A stretch of DNA of 64,000 bases from NCBI RefSeq assembly GCF_004126535.1, contig NZ_PPCV01000001.1:1-64000 (forward strand), written 5' to 3'. Within the stretch, counting starts at the first letter, position 1. Every line of letters starts with the position of its first letter. The notes under the pieces were generated by a model that saw only the letters and a list, made by a program, of their open reading frames with translations, was not told where the DNA came from and searched no databases. Made by a program: the position numbers and the translations under genes. This stretch comes from Propioniciclava flava (GTDB lineage: Bacteria > Actinomycetota > Actinomycetes > Propionibacteriales > Propionibacteriaceae). Below, piece by piece: positions 51,137 through 59,598 of this stretch.

Positions 51137-53698
51137 GTGCGGCTACGGCGTCACCAACGCGAGGCGCTGGACGCCATCGCTGCCAGCGAGGATCAGCGTC
51201 ATTGGATCGTCCTGCCCCCGGGCGCCGGGAAGACGCTCGTGGGCGTCTCGGCGGCCCTGAGGTGGGGGAGACCCGTCGTCGTGTTCGGCCCCAACCTGGC
51301 CATCGTCGAGCAATGGCGTCAGGCGTGGGAAGACGTCGCCGGCGGGCCAACAAGCTCCGACCGGACGCTGCCGACCCGATTCACCGCCTTGACGTATCAG
51401 TCGTTGGCCGTGTTCGACGCAGAATCCGACGCCGTGCAGGGCACCGCGCGGCTGCACCCCAACGGCATCGCGCTGGTGGAGCGGCTCCGTGAGGCCGGCC
51501 CGATCACCCTGATCCTCGACGAGTGCCATCATCTGCTTCAAGTGTGGGGCGCCCTCCTCGACGACATCGTCTGCGGTTTGCCCGACGCACAGGTTCTCGC
51601 GCTGACCGCCACCCCACCCGCGCTGCTGACGCCGGTCCAGGCGCAGCGGGTCGGTCGGTTGTTTGGGTCCATCACCTATCAGGCGGGCATACCCGCGCTG
51701 GTCGCCGAGGGTGACCTGGCCCCCTTCGCCGAGTTGGCCTGGTTCACGACCCCGACAGCCCCGGAGTCCGCATGGCTGGACGCACGGGCGCTGCGCGCCA
51801 GCGAACTGGTCACCGAACTGCTGCGCACCGATGGCGCAGGCATTCCCCTCCTCACCTGGCTGGCGCTGCATGACGGGCGCGACCTGCCTCGCGAGACGGC
51901 GGATGCGGCGGTGCGGTTGGCGTTGGCCGGGCATCTCGATCTTCCCGAACACGCCCACGTGGCGGAGCGGCACCGGCGTCCGCCTACCCTGGAGGACTGG
52001 CTGCTCCTGGCCTCGGGTTGGCTCATGGCGTTGCGTGAAGGCACGGAGCCGGAGCGGGAACGCGCTCGTCGCCTGGGTGGCCTGCTGCCGGGTGTGGGGT
52101 TCCGGCTGACCCGCCACGGCATCGTCGCAGGTCAGCCGCTCGTTGACCGTGTGCTGTCCCGTAGTGCAGCGAAGACGCTGGCGGCGGCTGAGATCGTGGC
52201 CCAGACGCTGGCCGAGGATCCTGACGCTCGCCTCCTTGTCCTGACCGACCATGCGTCCGCGGCTGCCTTGCCCGCAGATGTGGACGGTGTCCTCGCCCCC
52301 GAATCCGGGTCGGTCCGCTGGCTGCTGGAGACATTCGTCGCCGACCCCAGGATCGCGGGGGCGCGACCGGTGGGCGTGACCGGGAGCAGCATCGGGGCGC
52401 AGGCAGAGGTTATGGCACACCTGTTGCCCGGGCTCACCGGAACGAGCGCAGGATCGGAGGTCGTGGTGATCGAGGGCACCTCCGCGGGCTGGCTCCGGGC
52501 GGCGACACGCGCACTGGAGTCCGGGTGGACCCGTGTCCTCATCGGGACTCGGGGCCTCCTGGGGGAGGGCTGGGATGCGCGATCGGTCACCGGCGTCATC
52601 GATCTGACATCGGCGACCACATCGACCGCGATCGTGCAGACCCGGGGGCGGTCCCTGCGCACGGATCCAGCACGCCCGGACAAGGTCGCCGTCAATTGGA
52701 CCGTTACCTGTGTGGCCTCCGAGCGTCCCCAAGGCGACGCGGACTATCGCAGGCTGGTACGCAAGCATGCGGGCTGGTTCTCGGTGGACGAGTACGGGGA
52801 CGTCGTGGAGGGCCCTGCCCACCTGGACTCGACGCTGGGCCCGGACCTGCCGCCACAATCCCTGCCGAACCTCAACGCGCGTGCCCTGTCGCGTTCAGCG
52901 GATGCCGAGGGGATCCGCGCGGCGTGGGCGCGAGTCTCGCCCGACCGGGTGAACGCGGTGGCCACCCTCAGGGTTTCTGGGCGGCGTGCGCCGCACCCGT
53001 TGCCCGTCCTCACGCCCGTGGGGACCCGCACGGTCCCCCTCAGCGTGCTCGTGGTGGGGGTCGTTGCTGCGGTGGTGGGTGGCCTGGCGGGCGGGTCGCT
53101 GTGGCCAGCGGCCCTCGTCGTGACGACGATCTGCGCGGTGCTCGCGGGGATACTGACGCGTCGACGGGCGGTCGCGATGCGCGCGAAGGCGGTGGCTGGA
53201 CCATCGCTGCGCGACTTCGGCGCGGCCGTTGCCGATGCGCTGCAGGAACGAGGTCTCTCGCCCCGTGGCGCCGAGGGGGTGACGGTGTCGGTGGCCGCCG
53301 ACGGTGAGACACGCATCCGCCTGGACGTGCCACCCGGCATCGACGATGACGCCGCAGCGTCGCAGGTCTTCGCTGAGGCCCTCGACGAGGTGTTGGGAGT
53401 CATCGAGCACCCTCGCTACCTCGTTTCACGGCCTGGCTGGGAGGATCGTGCGCCGCGATGGTACGAAAGCGGGTCGCCGCGGCCTGACACCGAGATCTGG
53501 CATCAGGTTCCCGCCGTGCTGGGGGTGAACAGGGCCTGTGTGGACGCGTTTCTCGCGTCCTGGCATCGCCATGTGGGGCCCGGCGAGGTGCTGTTCACGG
53601 GATCGCCCGAGGGAGCGGGAGCGCTGCGTGCACTGCGCTGGTCTTCGCCGTTCGGCGACGCCGCAGGTCTGACGGTGCGACACCGGACGCAGTGGTGA
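51137..53698 (+). CDS. Superfamily 2 DEAD/DEAH-box helicase with a membrane hairpin
   Basis: An 853-residue protein. The N-terminal RecA domain has Walker A PPGAGKT (about residue 28) and the DECH box (LDECHHLL, about 125). The second domain contains GEGWDARSVTGVIDL and QTRGRSLRTDP (motif VI). Two hydrophobic helices (about residues 633-672) follow, then a soluble C-terminal part of about 180 residues that I do not recognise. A helicase anchored in the membrane is unusual. It follows the DUF6912 gene by 3 nt and precedes ku. Confidence 0.8.
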   Translation: MRLRRHQREALDAIAASEDQRHWIVLPPGAGKTLVGVSAALRWGRPVVVFGPNLAIVEQWRQAWEDVAGGPTSSDRTLPTRFTALTYQSLAVFDAESDAVQGTARLHPNGIALVERLREAGPITLILDECHHLLQVWGALLDDIVCGLPDAQVLALTATPPALLTPVQAQRVGRLFGSITYQAGIPALVAEGDLAPFAELAWFTTPTAPESAWLDARALRASELVTELLRTDGAGIPLLTWLALHDGRDLPRETADAAVRLALAGHLDLPEHAHVAERHRRPPTLEDWLLLASGWLMALREGTEPERERARRLGGLLPGVGFRLTRHGIVAGQPLVDRVLSRSAAKTLAAAEIVAQTLAEDPDARLLVLTDHASAAALPADVDGVLAPESGSVRWLLETFVADPRIAGARPVGVTGSSIGAQAEVMAHLLPGLTGTSAGSEVVVIEGTSAGWLRAATRALESGWTRVLIGTRGLLGEGWDARSVTGVIDLTSATTSTAIVQTRGRSLRTDPARPDKVAVNWTVTCVASERPQGDADYRRLVRKHAGWFSVDEYGDVVEGPAHLDSTLGPDLPPQSLPNLNARALSRSADAEGIRAAWARVSPDRVNAVATLRVSGRRAPHPLPVLTPVGTRTVPLSVLVVGVVAAVVGGLAGGSLWPAALVVTTICAVLAGILTRRRAVAMRAKAVAGPSLRDFGAAVADALQERGLSPRGAEGVTVSVAADGETRIRLDVPPGIDDDAAASQVFAEALDEVLGVIEHPRYLVSRPGWEDRAPRWYESGSPRPDTEIWHQVPAVLGVNRACVDAFLASWHRHVGPGEVLFTGSPEGAGALRALRWSSPFGDAAGLTVRHRTQW

Positions 53699-53746
53699 GC
53701 CTTGTGCCGGGTTACAGCGTGACGATGCGCCTGCCAGAATGGCGCC

Positions 53747-54550
53747 ATGCCCCGAAGCACGTGGAAAGGCGCCGTATCGTTTGGCCTGGTCACTATCCCG
53801 GTCACGTTGTATGCGGCAACCGAGGAGAAGGACATCTCGTTTCGCCAGGTGCACCCAGCCGACGGCGGGCGCATCAAGTACAAGCGGGTCTGCGAGGTGT
53901 GCGGCCAAGAGATCCCCTTCGCCGAGATCGGCAAGGGCTATGAAACCGCCGATGGGCGCATGGTGATCTTGGAGGCGTCCGACTTCAACGAGCTGCCGTT
54001 GCCCACAGCCAAGCAAGTGGAGATCGTGCAATTCGTCGACGCCGACGAGATCGACCCGGCGGCCTACGACAAGGCGTACTTCCTCAAAGCCGACGGCCCC
54101 GGCGCGAAGCCCTACGTCTTGCTGCGCGAGGGGCTGGCCCGCTCACACAAGGCGGCCGTGGTGAAGGTGGCGCTGCGGTCGCGTGAGTCGCTGGCGCTCA
54201 TCCGAGCGCACGGCGATCTGCTCTTGCTGCAGACACTGCTGTGGCCAGATGAACTACGTGATGGTCAGTTCGCGGCGCCCCGCGAGGATGTCGCCGCCAG
54301 CCCGGCCGAAGTCGACATGGCCAGCATGTTCATCGACCAACTCACGGCGCCCTACGATCCCAGCCAGTTCACCGACTCTTATCGTGACGCGCTGGAGCAG
54401 GTGGTGGCGGCCAAGCTCGGGGACACTCCTGTGCCCGAACCGACCACCACGAGTGAGGGCACCGGTGAGGTGGTGGACCTCGTGGCCGCCCTCAAGGCAT
54501 CGGTGGAGGCCGCGAAGAAGAGGCGGGAGGCTGCCGCGAAGGCAGGCTGA
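53747..54550 (+). CDS. ku: Ku DNA end-binding protein (NHEJ)
   Basis: A 267-residue bacterial Ku. The typical start is RSTWKGAVSFGLVTIPVTLY; EVCGQEIPFAEIGKGYE and EASDFNELPLPTAKQVEIVQFV follow, and the C-terminal tail is short and basic (KKRREAAAKAG). Ku holds double-strand ends for LigD in non-homologous end joining. No ligD is present in the window, so the ligase must be elsewhere if the pathway works. The next gene (LacI) starts 2 nt later but is unrelated. Confidence 0.94.
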   Translation: MPRSTWKGAVSFGLVTIPVTLYAATEEKDISFRQVHPADGGRIKYKRVCEVCGQEIPFAEIGKGYETADGRMVILEASDFNELPLPTAKQVEIVQFVDADEIDPAAYDKAYFLKADGPGAKPYVLLREGLARSHKAAVVKVALRSRESLALIRAHGDLLLLQTLLWPDELRDGQFAAPREDVAASPAEVDMASMFIDQLTAPYDPSQFTDSYRDALEQVVAAKLGDTPVPEPTTTSEGTGEVVDLVAALKASVEAAKKRREAAAKAG

Positions 54551-54552
54551 GG

Positions 54553-55638
54553 GTGAACATTCAGGAACCAGGCGGGGCAGGGGCGACCCGACGTGTCCGG
54601 CTCGCGGACGTGGCGGCTGCGGCGGGGGTGTCGACGTCAGCGGCGTCCTTCGTGCTCAATGGACGGACCGACCAGCGGATCCCCGAGGAGACCAAGGAAC
54701 GCGTCCGGCGGGCTGCAGAGGAACTGGGCTATCGTCCCAACGCGACCGCCCGGACCTTGCGGACGGGGACCTCGGGCGCGTACGCCTTCGTCTCGGACTT
54801 CATCTCCAGCACGTCGGTCGCCAACGCCATGGTCCGCGGCGCGCTACGCGAACTGGACGCGCATGGCGCGCTCATGTTCGCTGTCGAAACGCAGGGCAAT
54901 GCAGACATGGAGCGTCGGCTGATCGAGCAACTGGTGGATCGTCACATCGACGGCGTGATCTATGCGTCCATGTTCACCCGCCATGTGGCGATTCCGGAGT
55001 TGCCTGCCGGAGTACGGCTGGTGTTGTTGAACTGCCTTCCCCCTGCCGGGGTAGCAGATCGGGGCGTGACGGCTGTCGTCCCGGACGAACTGGGGGCGGG
55101 GCGGGCCGCAGCGCAGGTGCTGCTGACGGCTGGGCATCGTGATCGCATCGCCTTTTTGGGTAGTTTCCCGGACGGGATGAGCGGCGGGCAGGAATGGGGA
55201 GGCCTGCATCCTCTGGCGTTGGACTTGCGCGTTCAGGGGATCACCGCGCGACTGGCCGAGAGCGGGCTCGCCCTCGCCGAGTCGATTCCCGTCACGGGTT
55301 GGGACATCGCCGATGGGCAAGCCGCAGCCGAAACGCTCGTGGGTGCAGCGCTGCCGTCAGCGATCATCTGTGCCAATGACCGGCTGGCCCTGGGTGTGAT
55401 GCGGGCTCTGCGCCGCTACGGGGTGCGCGTTCCGGAGGATCTCTCCTTGGTGTCGTTCGATGGGAGCCAACTGGCCGACATCACCGATCCGCCTCTGGCC
55501 TCGCTGGCGTTGCCCCTGGAGGGCATGGGCCGACACGCCGCCCTACGAGTGTTGGAGGATGCACCTTCACCGACGGTTGAACTGTTGCCCATGCCGTTGG
55601 GGCGGACGGGCACCATCGCGCCGCCGCCGCTTCCCTAA
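54553..55638 (+). CDS. LacI-family transcriptional regulator
   Basis: A 361-residue regulator. The N-terminal HTH (RLADVAAAAGVSTSAASFVLNG) with hinge helix (NATARTLRTG) is followed by a periplasmic-binding-protein-like sugar domain (VNFMV-type SLVSFDGSQLADITDPPLASL at the end). A LacI-type palindrome with central CG lies 45 nt after its stop, in front of the downstream sugar operon, so it probably represses that operon. The ligand is not evident; a glucoside or sucrose derivative is suggested by the GH13 gene. Confidence 0.9.
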   Translation: MNIQEPGGAGATRRVRLADVAAAAGVSTSAASFVLNGRTDQRIPEETKERVRRAAEELGYRPNATARTLRTGTSGAYAFVSDFISSTSVANAMVRGALRELDAHGALMFAVETQGNADMERRLIEQLVDRHIDGVIYASMFTRHVAIPELPAGVRLVLLNCLPPAGVADRGVTAVVPDELGAGRAAAQVLLTAGHRDRIAFLGSFPDGMSGGQEWGGLHPLALDLRVQGITARLAESGLALAESIPVTGWDIADGQAAAETLVGAALPSAIICANDRLALGVMRALRRYGVRVPEDLSLVSFDGSQLADITDPPLASLALPLEGMGRHAALRVLEDAPSPTVELLPMPLGRTGTIAPPPLP

Positions 55639-55683
55639 CGACGCCGCCTAGTTGCGACCCCCCTTCCCGGGAGATACCATCGT

Positions 55684-55705
55684 CCTGCTATAACGATTTA
55701 GCAGG
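55684..55705. promoter_or_regulatory. LacI-family operator
   Basis: CCTGCTA and TAGCAGG are exact reverse complements, 8 nt apart, with CG at the exact centre (55694-55695), the layout bound by LacI-family proteins. It overlaps a possible -10 (TATAAC) and lies 34 nt before the first gene of the sugar operon. Confidence 0.8.
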
Positions 55706-55739
55706 CGCAGTGGGGCGCCGATGAGGAGAGAAGCCAACG

Positions 55740-56738
55740 ATGGTGGAACAGCGCATCACAGCGGGCGAGGGGCCTGAAGTGCCCCTGGGCGGACCAGTGC
55801 TGCTGGCGCCGTTCCTGCGTGCGCGCCTGGGCCTGGGGCAACCTCACCTCCCCGAGACCTTCCTGCGTTCACAGCAGGGGTGGCGTCCGCCCCAGGATGT
55901 CGACACGGTGCATCTCCACCTCCCCGACACGACAACCGGAACCGTCCCGGTGCGTCTCTACCGGCCTCGCGGAATCACGGGAGGCCTTCCGGGACTCGTG
56001 TGGTTCCACGGTGGTGGCTTCACCCACGGCTCCCTCGACTGGGGCGAGGCACATGTGCTCGCGTTGGAGTTGGCCTCGCACGCGCAAATCATCGTCGCGA
56101 GCGTCGGCTACGCGACCAGTTCCTACCCGGACGCCCTACGAGACGCCCGGCGCGCCTGGGCCTGGCTGGCGAGCGCGGGGGAGTCGCTGGGCATGGCCGG
56201 TGTCCCTGCAGCCGGGGGCGCGAGCGCGGGCGCCAGCCTGGCCCTGAGCGCGTCGGTGGCGGAGCGAACACCGGGCACACCCGCGGCAACAGCTTTCCTA
56301 GGGCTCTACGGGCTCTATCACGCAAGCATCTCTGCCCCGGACCCCACGACCGCCCGTGCCCTAGCGGATCTGCCCGCTGGCGTCTGATTCGACACCGCAG
56401 CCTATGCGCGCTGGGTGCAGACGGTGCGCGAGGACCTAGACGACCCGAACGCCCTGGATCCGGGTGCCCTTCCCCTGATCGAGATGCCGCCCACCGCACT
56501 AGTGGAGTGTCAGTACGACGACCTGCGGGCCTCCACCAGCACCCTCGCCCGCACCCTGCGCGAGTCCGGGGTCATCGTCCGCGAACTGTGCGTCGACGGA
56601 GTCGTGCACGGGCATCTCAACTGGCTACCCGGGGCTGACTTGCCCCAGGTCGAGACCACCCTCACCTTCCTCGAGGACGCCTTGCGCGACCTCCCGCAAC
56701 CCAACACCGAGGCCCCAGTGGCCGTTACGAAGGAGTAA
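55740..56738 (+). pseudogene. Alpha/beta hydrolase (HSL-type esterase) with internal stop
   Basis: The frame contains the oxyanion motif WFHGGGFTHG, the nucleophile elbow GGASAGASLAL and a later catalytic His region VVHGHLNW. A TGA at 56385-56387 stops translation after 215 residues. The same frame then continues with family sequence (FDTAAYARW to VETTLTFLEDAL). CGA to TGA (Arg to stop) is the simplest change. The truncated product lacks the catalytic Asp/His half and should be inactive. First gene after the LacI operator. Confidence 0.85.
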
Positions 56739-56741
56739 CCC

Positions 56742-57587
56742 ATGTCAGTCGTGTCCACCGCCAAGACGCCTCACCCGTGGTGGGTGGCGTTCGTCTGTGG
56801 CATGGCGACGTTCGTGGACGCCGCCACCACCGGTATCGGCATCGCGCTGGTGCTGTTCCAGTCGATGGAACCGGGCCAGCCCGGGCTGAGCGCCAACGAG
56901 GTCGGATTCCTCACCGCAGCCCTGGCGCTGGGCGTGGCCGTCGGCTCGTTGCTCGGCGGACGACTGGGTGACCGGTTCGGACGCCGCACCGTGTTCCTGG
57001 TGACGATGGTCCTCATCGTGCTGGGATCCATCGCCCCGTTCCTCTCGTTGAACTTCGGGATCATGTTCCTCGGAATCGCGGTCATCGGCCTCGGCGTGGG
57101 GGCGGACCTTCCCGTCGCCTTGGCCAGCATCTCCGAGGCAGCGACTGACGACAACCGCGGCAAACTGATCGTGTTCTCCAACCTCATCCCCGTGTTGTTC
57201 GGATTCACCTTCGCGACGGTGCTGTCCTCGGTGCTGCTGGCCACCGTCGCCGGGGCTTTCTGCTTCGAGACCATCATGAAGGTGTGGACGCAGGAATCCT
57301 TCCCGACCCTGATGCGCGGCACCGCTCAGGGGTTCATCTATGGCATCTCGCGGTTCGCGGCGGCCGGGCTCAACGCGGTGACGCCGATGCTGCTGGCCTT
57401 CAACGCTAAGGGCCTCTACCTCGGCATCGCCGTCCTTGCTGCGGCCGGGTTTGCGATCGGCTGGGTCGGCTTCCGCAAGGGCGCTGCCAACCAGTTCGAC
57501 TCGGAGGCGACAATGGAGCCGCTCGGTGCCTCTCCGGCCCGACTCGTGACCGGCACTCAGGGTGCCATGGAGGAGGGACAGCGATGA
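56742..57587 (+). pseudogene. MFS sugar transporter with internal deletion
   Basis: A 281-residue open frame, while family members have about 420-470. The N-terminal half is normal (GGRLGDRFGRRTVF loop 2-3 motif, helices 1-4 and DLPVALASISEAATDDNRGK). After VFSNLIPVLF the sequence jumps to a late helix (TFATVLSSVLLATVAGAF) and the C-terminal motif TQESFPTLMRGTAQG. Roughly 150 residues, covering several central helices, appear to be lost in frame. Transport function is doubtful. It is between two esterase genes, overlapping the next by 4 nt. Confidence 0.7.
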
Positions 57588-58378
57588 TTGTTCGCCCGTT
57601 CGAGACCACCGTCGAGGATCTGGTACTTCGCGGCACATTGTCCCTGCCCGATGCTGTGTCGGGGCCCGCCCCCGCCGTGGTGCTCCTGCACGGCTTCGGA
57701 GGGAACCGGATCGAGGGGGCTCGGTTCTTTGTGGATCTTGCCCAAGCACTGACGGATCACGGCGTCGTCGTGCTCGCCTTCGACCGCGCCGGGCATGGCG
57801 AGAGTGGCGGAAGCTTCTTCGACACCAGCGTGACCCAGGATGTCCGCCACACCCACCTGGTCCTCGATGCGTTCGCGGCCCTCCCCGAGGTGGACGCCGA
57901 CGATCTGCACTTGGTCGGTCTGAGCCTGGGGGCTGTCGAGGCTATCGCTGTGGCGGCGTCGAGCCCCCGCACACTGCGGTCGGTGACCATGCTGTCCACC
58001 GCAGCCATCTTCGTGGACGAGATCGGCTCAGGTTTCATCCAGGGGCGCTCCCTGGCCAGCATCGATACGGTCGGGTACTTCGACTTCCTCGGTCAGAAGA
58101 TGGGGCCGGCGATGGTGGAGGACGCCCGGCACTTTGATCCGTACGCTGCGGCGGCTGCCTATCGCGGCCCGACGCTGCTGCTGCACGGGACCAACGATTT
58201 CGTCCCCGTCCGCTACGCCGAGCGCTACCTGGAGGTGCTGGAGCAGGCCACCCTCGACGTCGTGTCGGATGCCGACCATGGCTGGATGACGGTCCCGCAC
58301 CGCGAACTCGTGGCCCGCCGGGTCGTCGCGCAGGTCCTGGCCCACGCACGACACGGACACGGGGAGGCTCACGCATGA
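57584..58378 (+). CDS. Alpha/beta hydrolase (esterase-like)
   Basis: A 264-residue cytoplasmic hydrolase. The oxyanion loop is HGFGGNR, the nucleophile Ser is in LVGLSLGAV, the acid is probably in HGTNDFVP and the His in DADHGWM. The layout resembles acyl esterases of the BAAT/cinnamoyl type. It overlaps the MFS gene and the SGNH gene by 4 nt each, so it is part of the sugar operon and may remove acyl groups from the sugar substrate (inference). Confidence 0.85.
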   Translation: MIVRPFETTVEDLVLRGTLSLPDAVSGPAPAVVLLHGFGGNRIEGARFFVDLAQALTDHGVVVLAFDRAGHGESGGSFFDTSVTQDVRHTHLVLDAFAALPEVDADDLHLVGLSLGAVEAIAVAASSPRTLRSVTMLSTAAIFVDEIGSGFIQGRSLASIDTVGYFDFLGQKMGPAMVEDARHFDPYAAAAAYRGPTLLLHGTNDFVPVRYAERYLEVLEQATLDVVSDADHGWMTVPHRELVARRVVAQVLAHARHGHGEAHA

Positions 58379-59598
58379 CGAGCATCGGTGAGGTCATCTC
58401 CCTGCCCGACGGCACGAGTGTGCGGTTGAGTGGCCACCTCGACCTGCTCCGCAACGACGGGGGCGTGCGGCCCGTACGGTTGCCGGTGGCGTCCTGGGAC
58501 CGGTTCCCCCCGGCTGCGGAGATCATGCGCACCGTGGCGAGTCAGGCGTCCGGGGTCCGCCTCAGCGTCCGCGCGGACGCCCCGCGCCTGACCTTGGCCG
58601 TGCGGTGTACGCGTGTCGACTTCAGCGACGATGCTGGTCAGCCCATCGAGGGGCCGGTCAACGACGTCGTCGCGACCATCGAAGGCCTCCCCGTGGCCCG
58701 GGTGCGAGCCAGCGTCGACCAGGTGGAGGAGGTGGGTCCCGGCGGGCGTGTTGCCGTCGTGCGTCGCCATCGCCTCTCCTCGGCTCTGACGCTGGACGGG
58801 CTTGGTGAGGGCGTCAAGGACGTCACGATCTGGCTTCCGCAAGGCATGGAGGTGGACCTGCTGGGGTTGCAAGGGGACGGCTCGATCGTGCCCGCCCCCG
58901 CGTCAGGACGCCCGGTGTGGCTCCACCACGGCAGTTCGATCAGCCATTGCGCCAGCCCGGTGGACCCGCTGTCGTCGTGGCCGGTTGTGGCGGCTCAGGC
59001 GGCCCGACACGAGGTCATCAACCTCGGCTTCTCCGGGCAGGCGATGATCGACCCCTTCACGGCAGATGCCATCGCCGCGACTCCCGCCGATGTCATCTCG
59101 TTGTCGTTTGGCGTCAACATCGTCGGGGCGCGGAGCATGGACGAACGCACGTTCGTGCCAGCCGTGCACGGCTTCCTCGACGCGGTACGCCGGGGGCATC
59201 CCCACACCCCGATCGTGCTGCTCTCCGCGATCCTGTGGCCCGGCAGCGAGGACGTACCTGGGCCGTCCCGCGTCGACTTCGCCGAGGATGGCTCCTTGAG
59301 CGTACGCACCTGCGGGAACGTGGACGACATCGCCACCGGCGCGCTGACGCTGGCCACCTCACGCGACCACCTGCAGCACGTGGTGCGGGTGCGGGCGGCA
59401 GCGGGTGAGCCCATCTCCTATCTCGATGGACGCAGCCTGTACGGCCCCGACGATGCCGTGAACGCCCCGCTGCCCGACGGCCTGCATCCTGACGGGCCCA
59501 TCTACCAGAGGATGGGCGCTAGATTCGCCTCGATGGTGTTCGCTCCCGGTGGGGCGTTCGCCAGTGACGCGCCCGTCTCACCAGCTCAGGAGTCCTGA
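58375..59598 (+). CDS. SGNH/GDSL-family esterase
   Basis: A 407-residue hydrolase with two parts. The N-terminal 180 residues form a beta-rich carbohydrate-esterase-like domain. The SGNH domain has block I HHGSSISHC (nucleophile Ser, about residue 187), the Gly block NLGFSG, block III SFGVNIVG (Asn) and the Asp/His pair LPDGLHPDG near the end. No signal peptide is seen. Typical of sugar acetyl or acyl esterases. The stop overlaps the next ATG (TGATG-type 1-nt overlap). Confidence 0.88.
   Translation: MTSIGEVISLPDGTSVRLSGHLDLLRNDGGVRPVRLPVASWDRFPPAAEIMRTVASQASGVRLSVRADAPRLTLAVRCTRVDFSDDAGQPIEGPVNDVVATIEGLPVARVRASVDQVEEVGPGGRVAVVRRHRLSSALTLDGLGEGVKDVTIWLPQGMEVDLLGLQGDGSIVPAPASGRPVWLHHGSSISHCASPVDPLSSWPVVAAQAARHEVINLGFSGQAMIDPFTADAIAATPADVISLSFGVNIVGARSMDERTFVPAVHGFLDAVRRGHPHTPIVLLSAILWPGSEDVPGPSRVDFAEDGSLSVRTCGNVDDIATGALTLATSRDHLQHVVRVRAAAGEPISYLDGRSLYGPDDAVNAPLPDGLHPDGPIYQRMGARFASMVFAPGGAFASDAPVSPAQES

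Noticed and set aside
51143-52858. Open frame of about 570 codons antisense to the helicase gene
   Set aside because: Helicase motifs on the + strand are clear; the antisense product has none.
56385-56387. TGA as a selenocysteine codon in the esterase
   Set aside because: No SECIS-like stem-loop is evident just after it and this esterase family has no selenocysteine members known to me; a nonsense change is simpler.
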